13,125 bases of DNA from Candidatus Gastranaerophilales bacterium (GCA_900769355.1 CAAGGG010000055.1:1-13125); one strand, 5' to 3'; shown: positions 1 through 6,677, numbered from the stretch's first letter. The notes: generated by a model not told the origin, from the sequence alone. Numbers and translations: made by a program.

Positions 1-104
1 GTACAAACTCCACGTCTTTGAGGACAATTCATCAAAGCTGGAGATTTTGTTTTGTCTGTAAGCTTTTTACGTTCACTACGTACAAGCTGGTTAATTGTAG
101 GCAT
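1..104 (-). CDS. rpsL: 30S ribosomal protein S12, N-terminal part (runs off the left edge)
   Basis: Only the first 34 codons are in the window. The translation begins MPTINQLVRSERKKL and continues through KSPALMNCPQRRGVC, which matches the N-terminus of bacterial S12 almost residue for residue (family consensus MPTINQLVR, then the SPAL..CPQRRGVC block). S12 sits at the decoding centre of the small subunit and is essential. The start is fixed by the family N-terminus and by a strong ribosome binding site (AAGGAGA, complement of 111-117) seven bases upstream. It is read from a promoter at 296-324, giving an unusually long leader of about 185 nt. In most bacteria rpsG and fusA follow; they would lie outside the window. 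Confidence 0.95.
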   Translation of the reverse strand, partial: MPTINQLVRSERKKLTDKTKSPALMNCPQRRGVC

Positions 105-295
105 TTAATTTCTCCTTTTATTTTTCTACCATGCGGCAAAACCATATTCTGAAACCCTTACGCATTCCGATTATGATGGGACCACCGATTTTTCTTTCCT
201 GCAAGCGTTTTCAACGCCCGTACTCAGAAACTTCCTACGTCCTATTTTTGCCTAACTGACACATTTCAGCACGAAAATTCAGCCAGTATAACTTT
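105..295 (-). promoter_or_regulatory. Long 5' leader of rpsL, possible structured regulatory RNA
   Basis: About 190 bases lie between the rpsL promoter and its start and contain no sizeable gene. The stretch is richer in G and C than the surrounding spacers and can fold. A perfect hairpin GCGTT-GAA-AACGC lies at 205-217, an outer ATGCG/CGCAT pairing encloses 131-165, and TTCTGA (minus-strand sense, complement of 224-229) can pair with TCAGAA (complement of 147-152). A 15-codon ORF (complement of 118-165, beginning MRKGFRIWF) ends just before the rpsL ribosome binding site, but I see no good ribosome binding site for it. Many ribosomal-protein operons are autoregulated through such leaders; that this one is so is inference. 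Confidence 0.45.
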
Positions 296-324
296 ATTAA
301 ACAATGATAACGCCTGATTGTCAA
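296..324 (-). promoter_or_regulatory. Promoter of rpsL
   Basis: On the minus strand a perfect -35 TTGACA (complement of 319-324) is followed after exactly 17 bases by TTTAAT (complement of 296-301). A consensus -35 with optimal spacing fits a strongly expressed ribosomal gene. Its -35 box lies only 6 bases from the -35 box of the opposing promoter at 331-359, so the two probably compete for polymerase. Confidence 0.7.
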
Positions 325-330
325 CTAATA

Positions 331-359
331 TTGCAATTATGTTAAAAATGTTGTATAAT
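331..359 (+). promoter_or_regulatory. Promoter of the membrane-anchored gene at 378
   Basis: TTGCAA (331-336), a 17-base spacer and a perfect TATAAT (354-359). Transcription should begin near 366, downstream of the in-frame TTG at 318, so that TTG cannot be the start codon and the ATG at 378 is preferred. Confidence 0.75.
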
Positions 360-377
360 TTCTGCGGAGAAAGTATT

Positions 378-1031
378 ATGAAAAAGCAAATTAAAGACAG
401 ATTGACTGAAGTGGTAAGTTTTATTGTTTGTTTGATTATAATTTATGCAGTTGTGATAAATACAGGCATTTTAAAAGGTTTTCAACCAATCGATTTTGAC
501 ACTGCATTTGCTCAAATTAAGGGAGTTTTTAATGGTGAATTAAAGTCAGACACCAATCCGACATCTGTTGGCAGCCAACGTGATATCGCTAAAATTCGGA
601 ATTATCAGCCTAATAGAATTCCTGATTCTGTTTTGAATGGGGCAGATTACTCTGGAACTTGGGCAAATATGTTTAGGGCTCAACAGAAAGTTGTTTTTTA
701 TATCTACGATAGCAATTCTTCTGATTTTAATCACAGAGTCCAAAGTTATATTTTGGATAGTGGCTCTTCATTTACTTTAAAGGCTTATGAACAGCAAGAG
801 TTCAACAATATTAGAGTTGGATTAAACGGCCCGACAAAGATGTGTAACAGCCTTGAAGAATGTAATCGTCAGCGCAAAAATGCATCTGATTATACGTCAA
901 CCGCAGCTTTCTTGAAAATGTGCGGTAAAACTATGTGTGTAATCAATCCTTCAAAAAGACAGTTTGTCAGTTTAAAATCAAAGAATTCTACAGATGCTGT
1001 AAATATGCTAAGAGCATTGGAAAATTGGTAA
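378..1031 (+). CDS. Membrane-anchored protein of unknown function, thioredoxin-like appearance
   Basis: 217 residues from ATG 378, chosen because GGAG lies just upstream and the promoter -10 box is at 354-359. Residues 13-29 form one hydrophobic segment after a basic start (MKKQIKDRLTE), giving a single N-terminal anchor or uncleaved signal with the rest outside the cytoplasm. The C-terminal half recalls a thioredoxin fold: a strand-like KVVFYIYDSNSSDF (104-117) sits where PVVFYFYAxxCxxC would be in thioredoxin relatives, and CVINPSKRQFVSL (187-199) resembles the strand with the cis-proline. The CxxC motif is absent at that site; four cysteines (156, 162, 182, 187) occur elsewhere and could form structural disulfides. 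Family membership is an inference from pattern only. The stop codon directly abuts that of leuD on the other strand. Confidence 0.6.
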   Translation: MKKQIKDRLTEVVSFIVCLIIIYAVVINTGILKGFQPIDFDTAFAQIKGVFNGELKSDTNPTSVGSQRDIAKIRNYQPNRIPDSVLNGADYSGTWANMFRAQQKVVFYIYDSNSSDFNHRVQSYILDSGSSFTLKAYEQQEFNNIRVGLNGPTKMCNSLEECNRQRKNASDYTSTAAFLKMCGKTMCVINPSKRQFVSLKSKNSTDAVNMLRALENW

Positions 1032-1526
1032 CTAAACCAGTTTGAAGTCTCCGTTTTTTTTGATATGTTCGACAAGTCCACCATCATTAAGTAGTTTTAT
1101 CATAACAGGTGGAAGCGGTTCAATCGGAATGATTGCGCCATTCGTGATGTCTGTCAATATTCCTTTTTCGATATCTAAATCAAGTTCATCACCGGCGTCA
1201 ATTGCATCTGTGTCGGCTTCAATTGCCAAAAGCCCGATATTAATAGCATTTCTATAAAAAATTCTGGCAAAAGACTTTGCAATAACCGCTCCAACGCCGG
1301 CAATTTTGATGATTTGTGGAGCATGTTCTCTAGATGAGCCTAAGCCGAAATTTGAACCGCCAACGACGAAATCTCCTTTTTTCATTCGGCTTGCAAAAGT
1401 CGGATCAGCGTCCTCTAAAACGTGCTTTGCAAACTCCGGAAGGTTTGAACGCAAGTGAAACAATCTTCCGGGTGCAATATGGTCTGTTGAAATATTATCT
1501 CCGAATTTAAACGCTTTTCCTTTCAT
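1032..1526 (-). CDS. leuD: 3-isopropylmalate dehydratase small subunit (swivel domain)
   Basis: 164 residues, the length of the short LeuD type shared by archaea and many bacteria. GDNISTDHIAPGR (9-21) and NFGLGSSREHAP (59-70) are the diagnostic swivel-domain motifs of the aconitase superfamily, followed by IAKSFARIFYRNAINIGL. With LeuC, which carries the 4Fe-4S cluster, it isomerises 2- to 3-isopropylmalate in leucine synthesis. The substrate-selecting loop reads FHLRSN; an arginine here suits isopropylmalate better than homoaconitate, though specificity is not settled by sequence alone. No leuC is adjacent. The start is supported by AGGAGGG (complement of 1531-1537). A TATAAT -10 box on this strand lies at 1574-1579, overlapping the promoter of the divergent gene. 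Confidence 0.9.
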   Translation of the reverse strand: MKGKAFKFGDNISTDHIAPGRLFHLRSNLPEFAKHVLEDADPTFASRMKKGDFVVGGSNFGLGSSREHAPQIIKIAGVGAVIAKSFARIFYRNAINIGLLAIEADTDAIDAGDELDLDIEKGILTDITNGAIIPIEPLPPVMIKLLNDGGLVEHIKKNGDFKLV

Positions 1527-1570
1527 TTAACCCTCCTTTATATTTTGTACAGTAGTTTTTATTCCCAGTC

Positions 1571-1599
1571 TTGATTATACACCAAAATAATGTTATAAT
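1571..1599 (+). promoter_or_regulatory. Promoter of the phosphatase-like gene, overlapping a leuD -10 box
   Basis: TTGATT (1571-1576), a 17-base spacer, TATAAT (1594-1599). Transcription should start near 1606, so a TTG start at 1571 is impossible and ATG 1628 is used. On the minus strand TATAAT (complement of 1574-1579) is a good leuD -10 box, though its -35 (TTAATT, complement of 1597-1602) is weak. The two promoters physically overlap. Confidence 0.65.
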
Positions 1600-1627
1600 T
1601 AAAAATGTTAAGAATAAGGTAAAAAAT

Positions 1628-2254
1628 ATGTATTATGATAGAAAATGTAAAATAACTTTTATATGTAACGGTGCAACGATTTTTAGTGAAGATGACCGTT
1701 TTTCAGACTCTGAAGCGTATCCACCTTTGAGTGATACAGGAGTTGCAGAAATGGAGAAGATTTGTGAGTATTTGAAATACAGGGCAATTAAAAATGATAA
1801 AATCTTTACTTCTCCTGCGACAAGAACGGTTCAATCTGCCGGAATGATTTCAAAATTATTTAAGCAAGATTTTGAGATTATTGAGGATTTGCATCCTAGA
1901 AAGTGTGGAAGTTTTAATAATTTGACGTTTGAACAGGTTTATGAAACTTCTCCTGATGCAATGGAAACATTGATTAATTCGCCGGAAACTCCTGTTCCCT
2001 CTGATGCGGAAAGTATTACAAATTTCATTAATCGTGTAAATGATACAATAAACAGGGTTATTGAAGAGAATGCCGGTAGTAGAATTATCATTGTGACGCA
2101 TAAGGATATTATCAAGGCAGCGATTGTGGCTGCGCTAAAAATGCCACATAGTTCGCTACATAGAATTTACATAAAATCAGGCAGTGCAACTCAAATTAGC
2201 TATTTTGAAAAATGGGCAAGTTTGGTTTATTGCGATTATACACCGATGAAGTAA
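1628..2254 (+). CDS. Histidine phosphatase (phosphoglycerate mutase) family protein with the catalytic motif lost
   Basis: 208 residues from ATG 1628, with AAGGT eight bases upstream. The fold is recognisable throughout: ITFICNGAT (9-17) aligns with the family's LVLIRHGET, YPPLSDTG with the D.PLTE.G segment, TSPATRTVQSA (61-71, keeping Arg66) with SPL.RA.QTA, and IIIVTHKDII (153-162, keeping His158) with VTHGGVI. But RHGE, which holds the phospho-accepting histidine, reads CNGA (1664-1675), and the region of the acid-donating glutamate (LHPRKCGSFNN) also lacks its usual Glu. Each of the three altered residues is one base from the consensus codon. I infer a pseudoenzyme, either a binding protein or a decayed gene; the intact 208-codon frame argues for retained function. 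The prepilin start follows 16 bases after its stop. Confidence 0.8.
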   Translation: MYYDRKCKITFICNGATIFSEDDRFSDSEAYPPLSDTGVAEMEKICEYLKYRAIKNDKIFTSPATRTVQSAGMISKLFKQDFEIIEDLHPRKCGSFNNLTFEQVYETSPDAMETLINSPETPVPSDAESITNFINRVNDTINRVIEENAGSRIIIVTHKDIIKAAIVAALKMPHSSLHRIYIKSGSATQISYFEKWASLVYCDYTPMK

Positions 2255-2300
2255 TATAAGGAGATGAAAAATGAGAAACTTTAATTTTAGAAGAGCTCTC

Positions 2301-2310
2301 GGGGGGGGGG
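2301..2310 (+). repeat. Homopolymeric G10 tract inside the prepilin gene
   Basis: Ten consecutive G's, ten codons after the prepilin ATG, in an otherwise AT-rich window. The count sets the reading frame: 10 leads to a stop at 2334, while 8 or 11 connects the start to the prepilin signal. This is the configuration of slipped-strand contingency loci. Confidence 0.9.
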
Positions 2311-2323
2311 CAATCGTCACGAG

Positions 2324-2343
2324 GCACGTAATGTAGTACGTGC
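2324..2343. repeat. Short palindrome within the prepilin leader
   Basis: GCACGTA (2324-2330), a six-base loop, and TACGTGC (2337-2343) form a perfect 7-bp inverted repeat. Together with the preceding CAATCGTCACGAG it resembles the dispersed palindromic elements of the CGTCATTGCGAGG kind that are often translated as RHCEER/RHEAR. Here it would encode part of the leader peptide before the cleavage site. The identification as a dispersed repeat is inference. Confidence 0.5.
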
Positions 2344-3091
2344 AACTGATTTAGCAGTTAAGTACCATTTACTTAAACACACAGCATTTACTCTTGCTGA
2401 GGTATTAATAACATTGGGCATTATTGGTGTTGTTGCGGCTTTGACTTTACCGTCGGTAATTGCGAATTATCAGACGCAACAACGAATCACTCAGCTTAAA
2501 AAAGTATACAATACACTTTCTCAGGCGTATGAAATGGGAGTTGCGGAAAACGGTGGGAATAGAGATATTGATGCTTGGGCTAATGTGATATTATATTATT
2601 CAAAAACAGATTATATTGCAACATTGATGCAATATACTAAGCCAATTAGAGTTTGCCATGTCTCAGATAGAAATTGTGTAAATAAAGATTATGTTGCAGA
2701 AGATTTAGGTTTTGACACTTCTGTTGATAGTATTTATATCTTGCAAGATGGCATGATTATAGGTCGAGCAGGGGATAATACTCCGGATTATGGCATAATA
2801 CAAGTTGATATTAATGGGACAAAATCTCCAAATAAAAGGAGAAGATATATTTTTATTATACGTTGGTTATTATTTCGTAGAAGATCGAGCAGTAAATGGT
2901 GTATCATTTGATCCTACTGATAGTTGGGATAATGATGCCAATATTGCTTGTATAAAAAATGGATATTTAGGAAATTGTGGTAAGTGGGCTATTACCTACA
3001 ACAATATGGACTATTTGAAATGTCGTGATAAATTAAAAGCAGATGGAAGTGTTCATAGTTGTAAAGATGCTAAGTAATAATTCATAAATAC

Positions 3092-3119
3092 TTGAAATAT
3101 TTTTTATTTCGTATATAAT
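3092..3119 (+). promoter_or_regulatory. Promoter of rpsU
   Basis: TTGAAA (3092-3097), a 16-base spacer and TATAAT (3114-3119), lying just past the prepilin stop. rpsU can therefore be expressed independently of the prepilin unit. Confidence 0.65.
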
Positions 3120-3164
3120 GATAAAAGATTGTACAAAATGACCATAAAGGTGGTGAAAATATAA

Positions 3165-3338
3165 ATGGCAGAAGTTAAAGTTGGCGAAAACGAATCAATT
3201 GAAAGCGCATTGCGTCGTTTCAAGAAAAAAATTCAAAAAGCCGGTATTCTTTCAGAAGTTAAAAAACGCGAAAGATATGAAAAACCAAGCGTAAAAAGAA
3301 AACGTAAATCTGAAGCAGCTAGAAAAAGAAAAGTTTAA
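3165..3338 (+). CDS. rpsU: 30S ribosomal protein S21
   Basis: 57 residues beginning MAEVKVGENESIESALRRFK, with the S21 hallmark (ESxExALRRFKxxxxxAGIL...RxxYEKPS.KRKRK) followed by a very basic C-terminus. The length matches the family. S21 joins the 30S subunit late, near the anti-Shine-Dalgarno region, and helps initiation. AAGGTGG at 3147-3153 is the ribosome binding site, with slightly long spacing. It has its own promoter and is followed 17 bases later by a strong terminator hairpin, so it is a single-gene transcript. Confidence 0.95.
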   Translation: MAEVKVGENESIESALRRFKKKIQKAGILSEVKKRERYEKPSVKRKRKSEAARKRKV

Positions 3339-3355
3339 TCAGGTTAAAGGTATAT

Positions 3356-3386
3356 AAAAAAGAGGTTGGAAACAACCTCTTTTTTT
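3356..3386. terminator. Bidirectional intrinsic terminator
   Basis: A perfect 8-bp stem AGAGGTTG/CAACCTCT (3361-3380) with a GAAA loop is flanked by A's on the left and T's on the right. It can stop rpsU transcripts and, read the other way, those of the convergent metallophosphatase operon. Confidence 0.92.
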
Positions 3387-3421
3387 GTTTGTCGAAATCT
3401 GTCAGGAGTGACTTATCATAA

Positions 3422-5044
3422 TTAGTCTACAATTGTAATTCTGCCATCGTCTTTCAACTCAATTGGAGCGTTTAATTTTTTAATGTAATCACAAGTTGAT
3501 TTGTCTTTGTCAAAGTTGAATTTTTCATCAATTTCATCTTTTTCAATTTTGTTAGAAATTAATTTGTCACCGCCAGATGCAAAGAAGTCATCTGTCGCAA
3601 CAGTGTAAGTTTTAGTTGTACTTGGGTTGTTTACATCGATTGGAACTTCTTTCCCTTCTTTATCAAGGAAAGTTGCGGATTTTAGTTCCCCGGAGCGGTT
3701 AATTGTATATTTCAAACCTGATGGCATAATAATTCCTGGTTTGTGTCCCGGATCAGTGTATGATTTTGCGCCAACTTTGAGGGCGTCAACGATTTCTTTT
3801 TCGGTTAATTTTAAAGTTACCATATTATTTTTCAACGGTACAACTTCAAAAACCTGTCTTGAATCAAGCGGACCTGCCTCAAAGAAACCTCTGATATTTC
3901 CGGCATTAATCAAAGCTAAATCTGTTCCGAATTCATTTCTAACTGCGTCCATAATCAAGTATGCGTTAGGATTTGGATCAATCAAACGCTCTTTTGTAGG
4001 TCCAAAAGCTGTTTTGATTTCGCCTAAATGTTCAGGTTTGCCTAAGATATGGTCGAATACGCCTTTCATAACTCTGTTACGCTTGAATGCGTTTGATGGA
4101 GTGACATTGTTTTGAACTTTTACGATAGTCCCTTTGTCGTCGTCCCAAGTAATTTTCAGGTCGCCAAAATATTCACCGTCTTTGCCAGCTTGAGTTAGAA
4201 TTACAGGTTCATTTGATTTTGAGTAAAGCAAGTTTTTACCGTTCTCAACTCCTTTTAACAAATCGTGAGTGTGACCGCCGACAATTACATCAATCCCAGA
4301 TGTTTCTTGAGCAATTTGTTGGTCTTTTGTTAAGCCGCAATGAGAAAGTAGGATAACTTTGTTAATCCCTTGCTTTTTGTACTCATCAACGGTGTTTTGA
4401 ATATCTTTTAACGTTTTTGCAAAATCATCAACTCCGATTTGCTTTCTTGATTCGTTGTCGCGAATTCTTTCGTGCAAATCCGGCGGAGCAAGTCCGATAA
4501 TTGCATATTTGTGTCCGTTTTTCTCTAATACAAATGATTTTTCAATTACTCCGTCCAGTGGGTTGCCTTTCGGAATTTGTAGGTTCATGCCAAGGCTTTT
4601 AAATTTAGCACCTTTTTTGGCGTCTGCAATTGCGTCCGGATTTGCGTCGTATTCGTGATTCCCGTCTGCAGTTGCGTCAATTCCCATAGCGTTCATGTAC
4701 GTGTTAGAAGCTTTTACAATTTTGGGATCGCTACCGGCAGAGATGTCGCCTGCGGATAAAACCAATTTATCTGAAGATGTGTTTTGTGTGTTGTTGTCGA
4801 ATAATTCTTTGGCTGAATAAATCCTTGACATATTGCCAATTCTGCCGTGTATATCATTTACGTAAAAAATGTCTGTTGTCGATTGATTTGGAGCTTTTTC
4901 CTGTTTTGATTTCTTGAAAGTATCTTGGTTTGGTTGCGAATTCAATGTCGGAGTTTGCTGTTTTGGCTCGTTTGTAACCGGCTTTGTAGCATTTGTATTT
5001 GCTTTAAAAACTATTTTTGGAAAATTATTCAACGATATATTCAT
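3422..5044 (-). CDS. 5'-nucleotidase / metallophosphatase family protein (UshA-like)
   Basis: 540 residues. The N-terminal calcineurin-like metallophosphatase domain shows VNDIHGR (62-68, Asp64 and His66), SAGD (Asp100), DGNHEYD (Asn129, His130), LLSHCG (His235) and GGHTH (256-260), a full set of dinuclear metal ligands. The C-terminal nucleotide-binding domain shows INAGNIRG (379-386) and TDDFFASGGD (484-493), as in UshA/YfkN-type enzymes that hydrolyse nucleotides or UDP-sugars. UshA is periplasmic, but no signal peptide is visible. Instead the first 55 residues are polar, rich in N, T, Q and K, with IVFKAN at 11-16, a motif type shared with the upstream gene. AAGGTG (complement of 5052-5057) supports the start. 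It lies 74 bases downstream of the papain-like gene, in the same direction and probably co-transcribed. The natural substrate is unknown. Confidence 0.88.
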   Translation of the reverse strand: MNISLNNFPKIVFKANTNATKPVTNEPKQQTPTLNSQPNQDTFKKSKQEKAPNQSTTDIFYVNDIHGRIGNMSRIYSAKELFDNNTQNTSSDKLVLSAGDISAGSDPKIVKASNTYMNAMGIDATADGNHEYDANPDAIADAKKGAKFKSLGMNLQIPKGNPLDGVIEKSFVLEKNGHKYAIIGLAPPDLHERIRDNESRKQIGVDDFAKTLKDIQNTVDEYKKQGINKVILLSHCGLTKDQQIAQETSGIDVIVGGHTHDLLKGVENGKNLLYSKSNEPVILTQAGKDGEYFGDLKITWDDDKGTIVKVQNNVTPSNAFKRNRVMKGVFDHILGKPEHLGEIKTAFGPTKERLIDPNPNAYLIMDAVRNEFGTDLALINAGNIRGFFEAGPLDSRQVFEVVPLKNNMVTLKLTEKEIVDALKVGAKSYTDPGHKPGIIMPSGLKYTINRSGELKSATFLDKEGKEVPIDVNNPSTTKTYTVATDDFFASGGDKLISNKIEKDEIDEKFNFDKDKSTCDYIKKLNAPIELKDDGRITIVD

Positions 5045-5118
5045 ATTTTTTCACCTTTTTCTAAATTAAATATCTTCAAGACATTTTTTGCTATTTTAAT
5101 TCCTAATGTTAAAGAACA

Positions 5119-6579
5119 TTAAGCGACTTGTCCAATTTGATTTCGTTCCAACACAACTGTCTGAGGTTGAATTTGTTGTGTTTGTGTATTTTGTGCTAAA
5201 GTTTGATTTTGAGTGTTTTGTTTGCTTTGTTGTTTTAATTTTTTATATGTTTTCAATCCTTCTACCCAGTTCTCAACGAGTTGTACATCGTCCTGAACTA
5301 CTGCTTGCGGAAGTGCTGCATGGTGAATTTTCGGTAGTAAAAAGTCCTCAGAATACATAATCGGTTTTGAAACATTGTCATCTGTATCGTTACAGATAAA
5401 TATCATTTTGCCGTTTTTGTCTGTTTTTGTGCCAATTATTGTTATTTCATGCCCGTTTATAATTGTGCCGCTTGCATCTACCTGAGTGTAGCCTATAATA
5501 ACATTTTCACCAAGTTTTAGTGCGTCTGTGATTTGTTTTTTCATTGTGTTGAAATCTGTTTCATATCCGACTAGACGAGCGTTTTCATCAACTGTTTGAT
5601 ATGTTACGGAAATTTTGTTTTTATCTTCAACAACTGATTCTGTGAAAGTTTTTTCAAATTCAATTAGTCCCTTGTCGTTTTGGTTGAATTTACCGGCTCT
5701 TTTGTCGGTCAATGTGTCATAAGACTGTTGGGAGCCAACTTGCATAAATGTAGATTGCATTAAAACATCAAGCGGAGAACGTTCCATTTTGTCCTTATCC
5801 ACTGTTTGAATTTGAGCTCTAATAATTGCGTTTTTATCAGGAGCGAATTTTAGAGTTGCTTTATCAAAGTCTTTTGCTTCATAAGGAACCTCAAACGCAT
5901 TTAAAAGCCAAATAGCGTCAAGTGTATTGTCTGCCAAATTGTTCATTTTTATGGTTTTGTTGACAGCCATTTGAGGAGAACTCAAGCCTTCTGCAAATCT
6001 TGCAAATTCTGCAGGGTGTTTTTGAGCCAAATTGAATTCTATGCTAGAAGCAACACATGTTCCTGAATGCTCTACGTTAATATCTTCGGAACTGTTGCCT
6101 TCAGAGGCTTTTGCCATTTGCTGGAATTGTTCGGGAATATTTCCAAATTGTTGGGTAATAATATGAGGGTCAGATATTGTGTTAATTGTGTCTTTTAAAA
6201 TCGCTTGACTGTTCAATCCTTGGGCTCTCTTGGTTTTAGCGATTTTGTATAAGTTATCTAATGTAGTAGATTTATCGTTTGAGTCGGAATTTAGTAAAAT
6301 TCCGTTTTTCAAAAGAGTGTTAAGTTGTCTTTTGGTTTCTTTATCAACAAGGTTTGTGAGCTCTGTGTATTTTGCTTTCTCTTCTTTCGAAACAAGCTCT
6401 GTACGAATATTTGGAACCGCTTGAGTTGTTCCAAAATGAATTTGTGCTCTCATCGGATTTGATGTAAAATTAGGGGCAGAAACATTTGCCGCAACGTTAT
6501 TTTGAACTTTTGCAGTATTTACAGATTTAACTGTGTTATAATTATTATATGAAAGATTATCTACACTTAATGAATACAC
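5119..6579 (-). CDS. Putative papain-like cysteine peptidase, unknown role
   Basis: 486 residues from a GTG start (complement of 6577-6579), with GGAG seven bases upstream (complement of 6587-6590). I do not recognise a named family, but three spaced motifs suggest a papain-like catalytic core: HSGTCVASSIEF (171-182, Cys175; compare GxCWAFA), NGHEITIIG (375-383, His377) and MIFICNDTDD (392-401, Asn397/Asp398). The last two resemble the His strand and Asn turn of papain-like and C39-type peptidases. The first 50 residues are low complexity and end in IHFG, similar in kind to the VFKAN tail of the downstream metallophosphatase. Residues 450-472 are a Q/N/T-rich tail. There is no signal peptide or membrane segment. 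A peptidase role is inference; it might be an inactive or transglutaminase-like relative. Confidence 0.6.
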   Translation of the reverse strand: MYSLSVDNLSYNNYNTVKSVNTAKVQNNVAANVSAPNFTSNPMRAQIHFGTTQAVPNIRTELVSKEEKAKYTELTNLVDKETKRQLNTLLKNGILLNSDSNDKSTTLDNLYKIAKTKRAQGLNSQAILKDTINTISDPHIITQQFGNIPEQFQQMAKASEGNSSEDINVEHSGTCVASSIEFNLAQKHPAEFARFAEGLSSPQMAVNKTIKMNNLADNTLDAIWLLNAFEVPYEAKDFDKATLKFAPDKNAIIRAQIQTVDKDKMERSPLDVLMQSTFMQVGSQQSYDTLTDKRAGKFNQNDKGLIEFEKTFTESVVEDKNKISVTYQTVDENARLVGYETDFNTMKKQITDALKLGENVIIGYTQVDASGTIINGHEITIIGTKTDKNGKMIFICNDTDDNVSKPIMYSEDFLLPKIHHAALPQAVVQDDVQLVENWVEGLKTYKKLKQQSKQNTQNQTLAQNTQTQQIQPQTVVLERNQIGQVA

Positions 6580-6677
6580 AATTTCACTCCACTACTATTA
6601 TATTAAAAAATAAAAAGTAAAAAAAATTGCTATATTCGTAAAGATAATTAACAAATGTTACAAATAGGAATAGCGAA

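Larger units (their letters stand above)
2271..3077 (+). pseudogene. Type IV prepilin-like gene, frame broken at a G10 tract and at an A run
   Basis: Translation from ATG 2271 (AAGGAG at 2258-2263) gives MRNFNFRRALGGG, then stops at 2334-2336. In the frame reached with 8 or 11 instead of 10 G's (2301-2310), it continues NRHEARNVV and on to KHTA|FTLAEVLITLGIIGVVAALTLP, a classic class III prepilin signal: cleavage before Phe (2387), Glu at mature position 5, then a long hydrophobic helix as in pseudopilins. The body continues with QQRITQLKKVYNTLSQAY to VDINGTKSPNK, where the frame shifts again near 2836-2840 (AAAA run). Removing one A joins it to GEDIFLLYVGYYFVEDR and to a C-terminus with several cysteines, stop at 3075-3077. 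Repaired, the product is about 268 residues. It could be a pseudogene, a phase-variable gene, or intact with read errors. Confidence 0.75.

Noticed and set aside
318..377. Upstream extension of the membrane-anchored gene to a TTG at 318
   Set aside because: It would place the start upstream of the -10 box at 354-359; ATG 378 has a ribosome binding site and begins a good membrane anchor.
1571..1627. Upstream extension of the phosphatase-like gene to a TTG at 1571
   Set aside because: Those bases form the promoter (TTGATT-N17-TATAAT), and ATG 1628 gives the normal family N-terminus.
3627..4115. 162-codon open frame on the plus strand
   Set aside because: It lies entirely antisense to the well-supported metallophosphatase gene and shows no motifs or ribosome binding site.
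6597..6602. TATAAT on the minus strand before the papain-like gene
   Set aside because: It has no -35 (only T's at the right distance), and the start site would fall on the ribosome binding site; in this very AT-rich spacer it may be chance.
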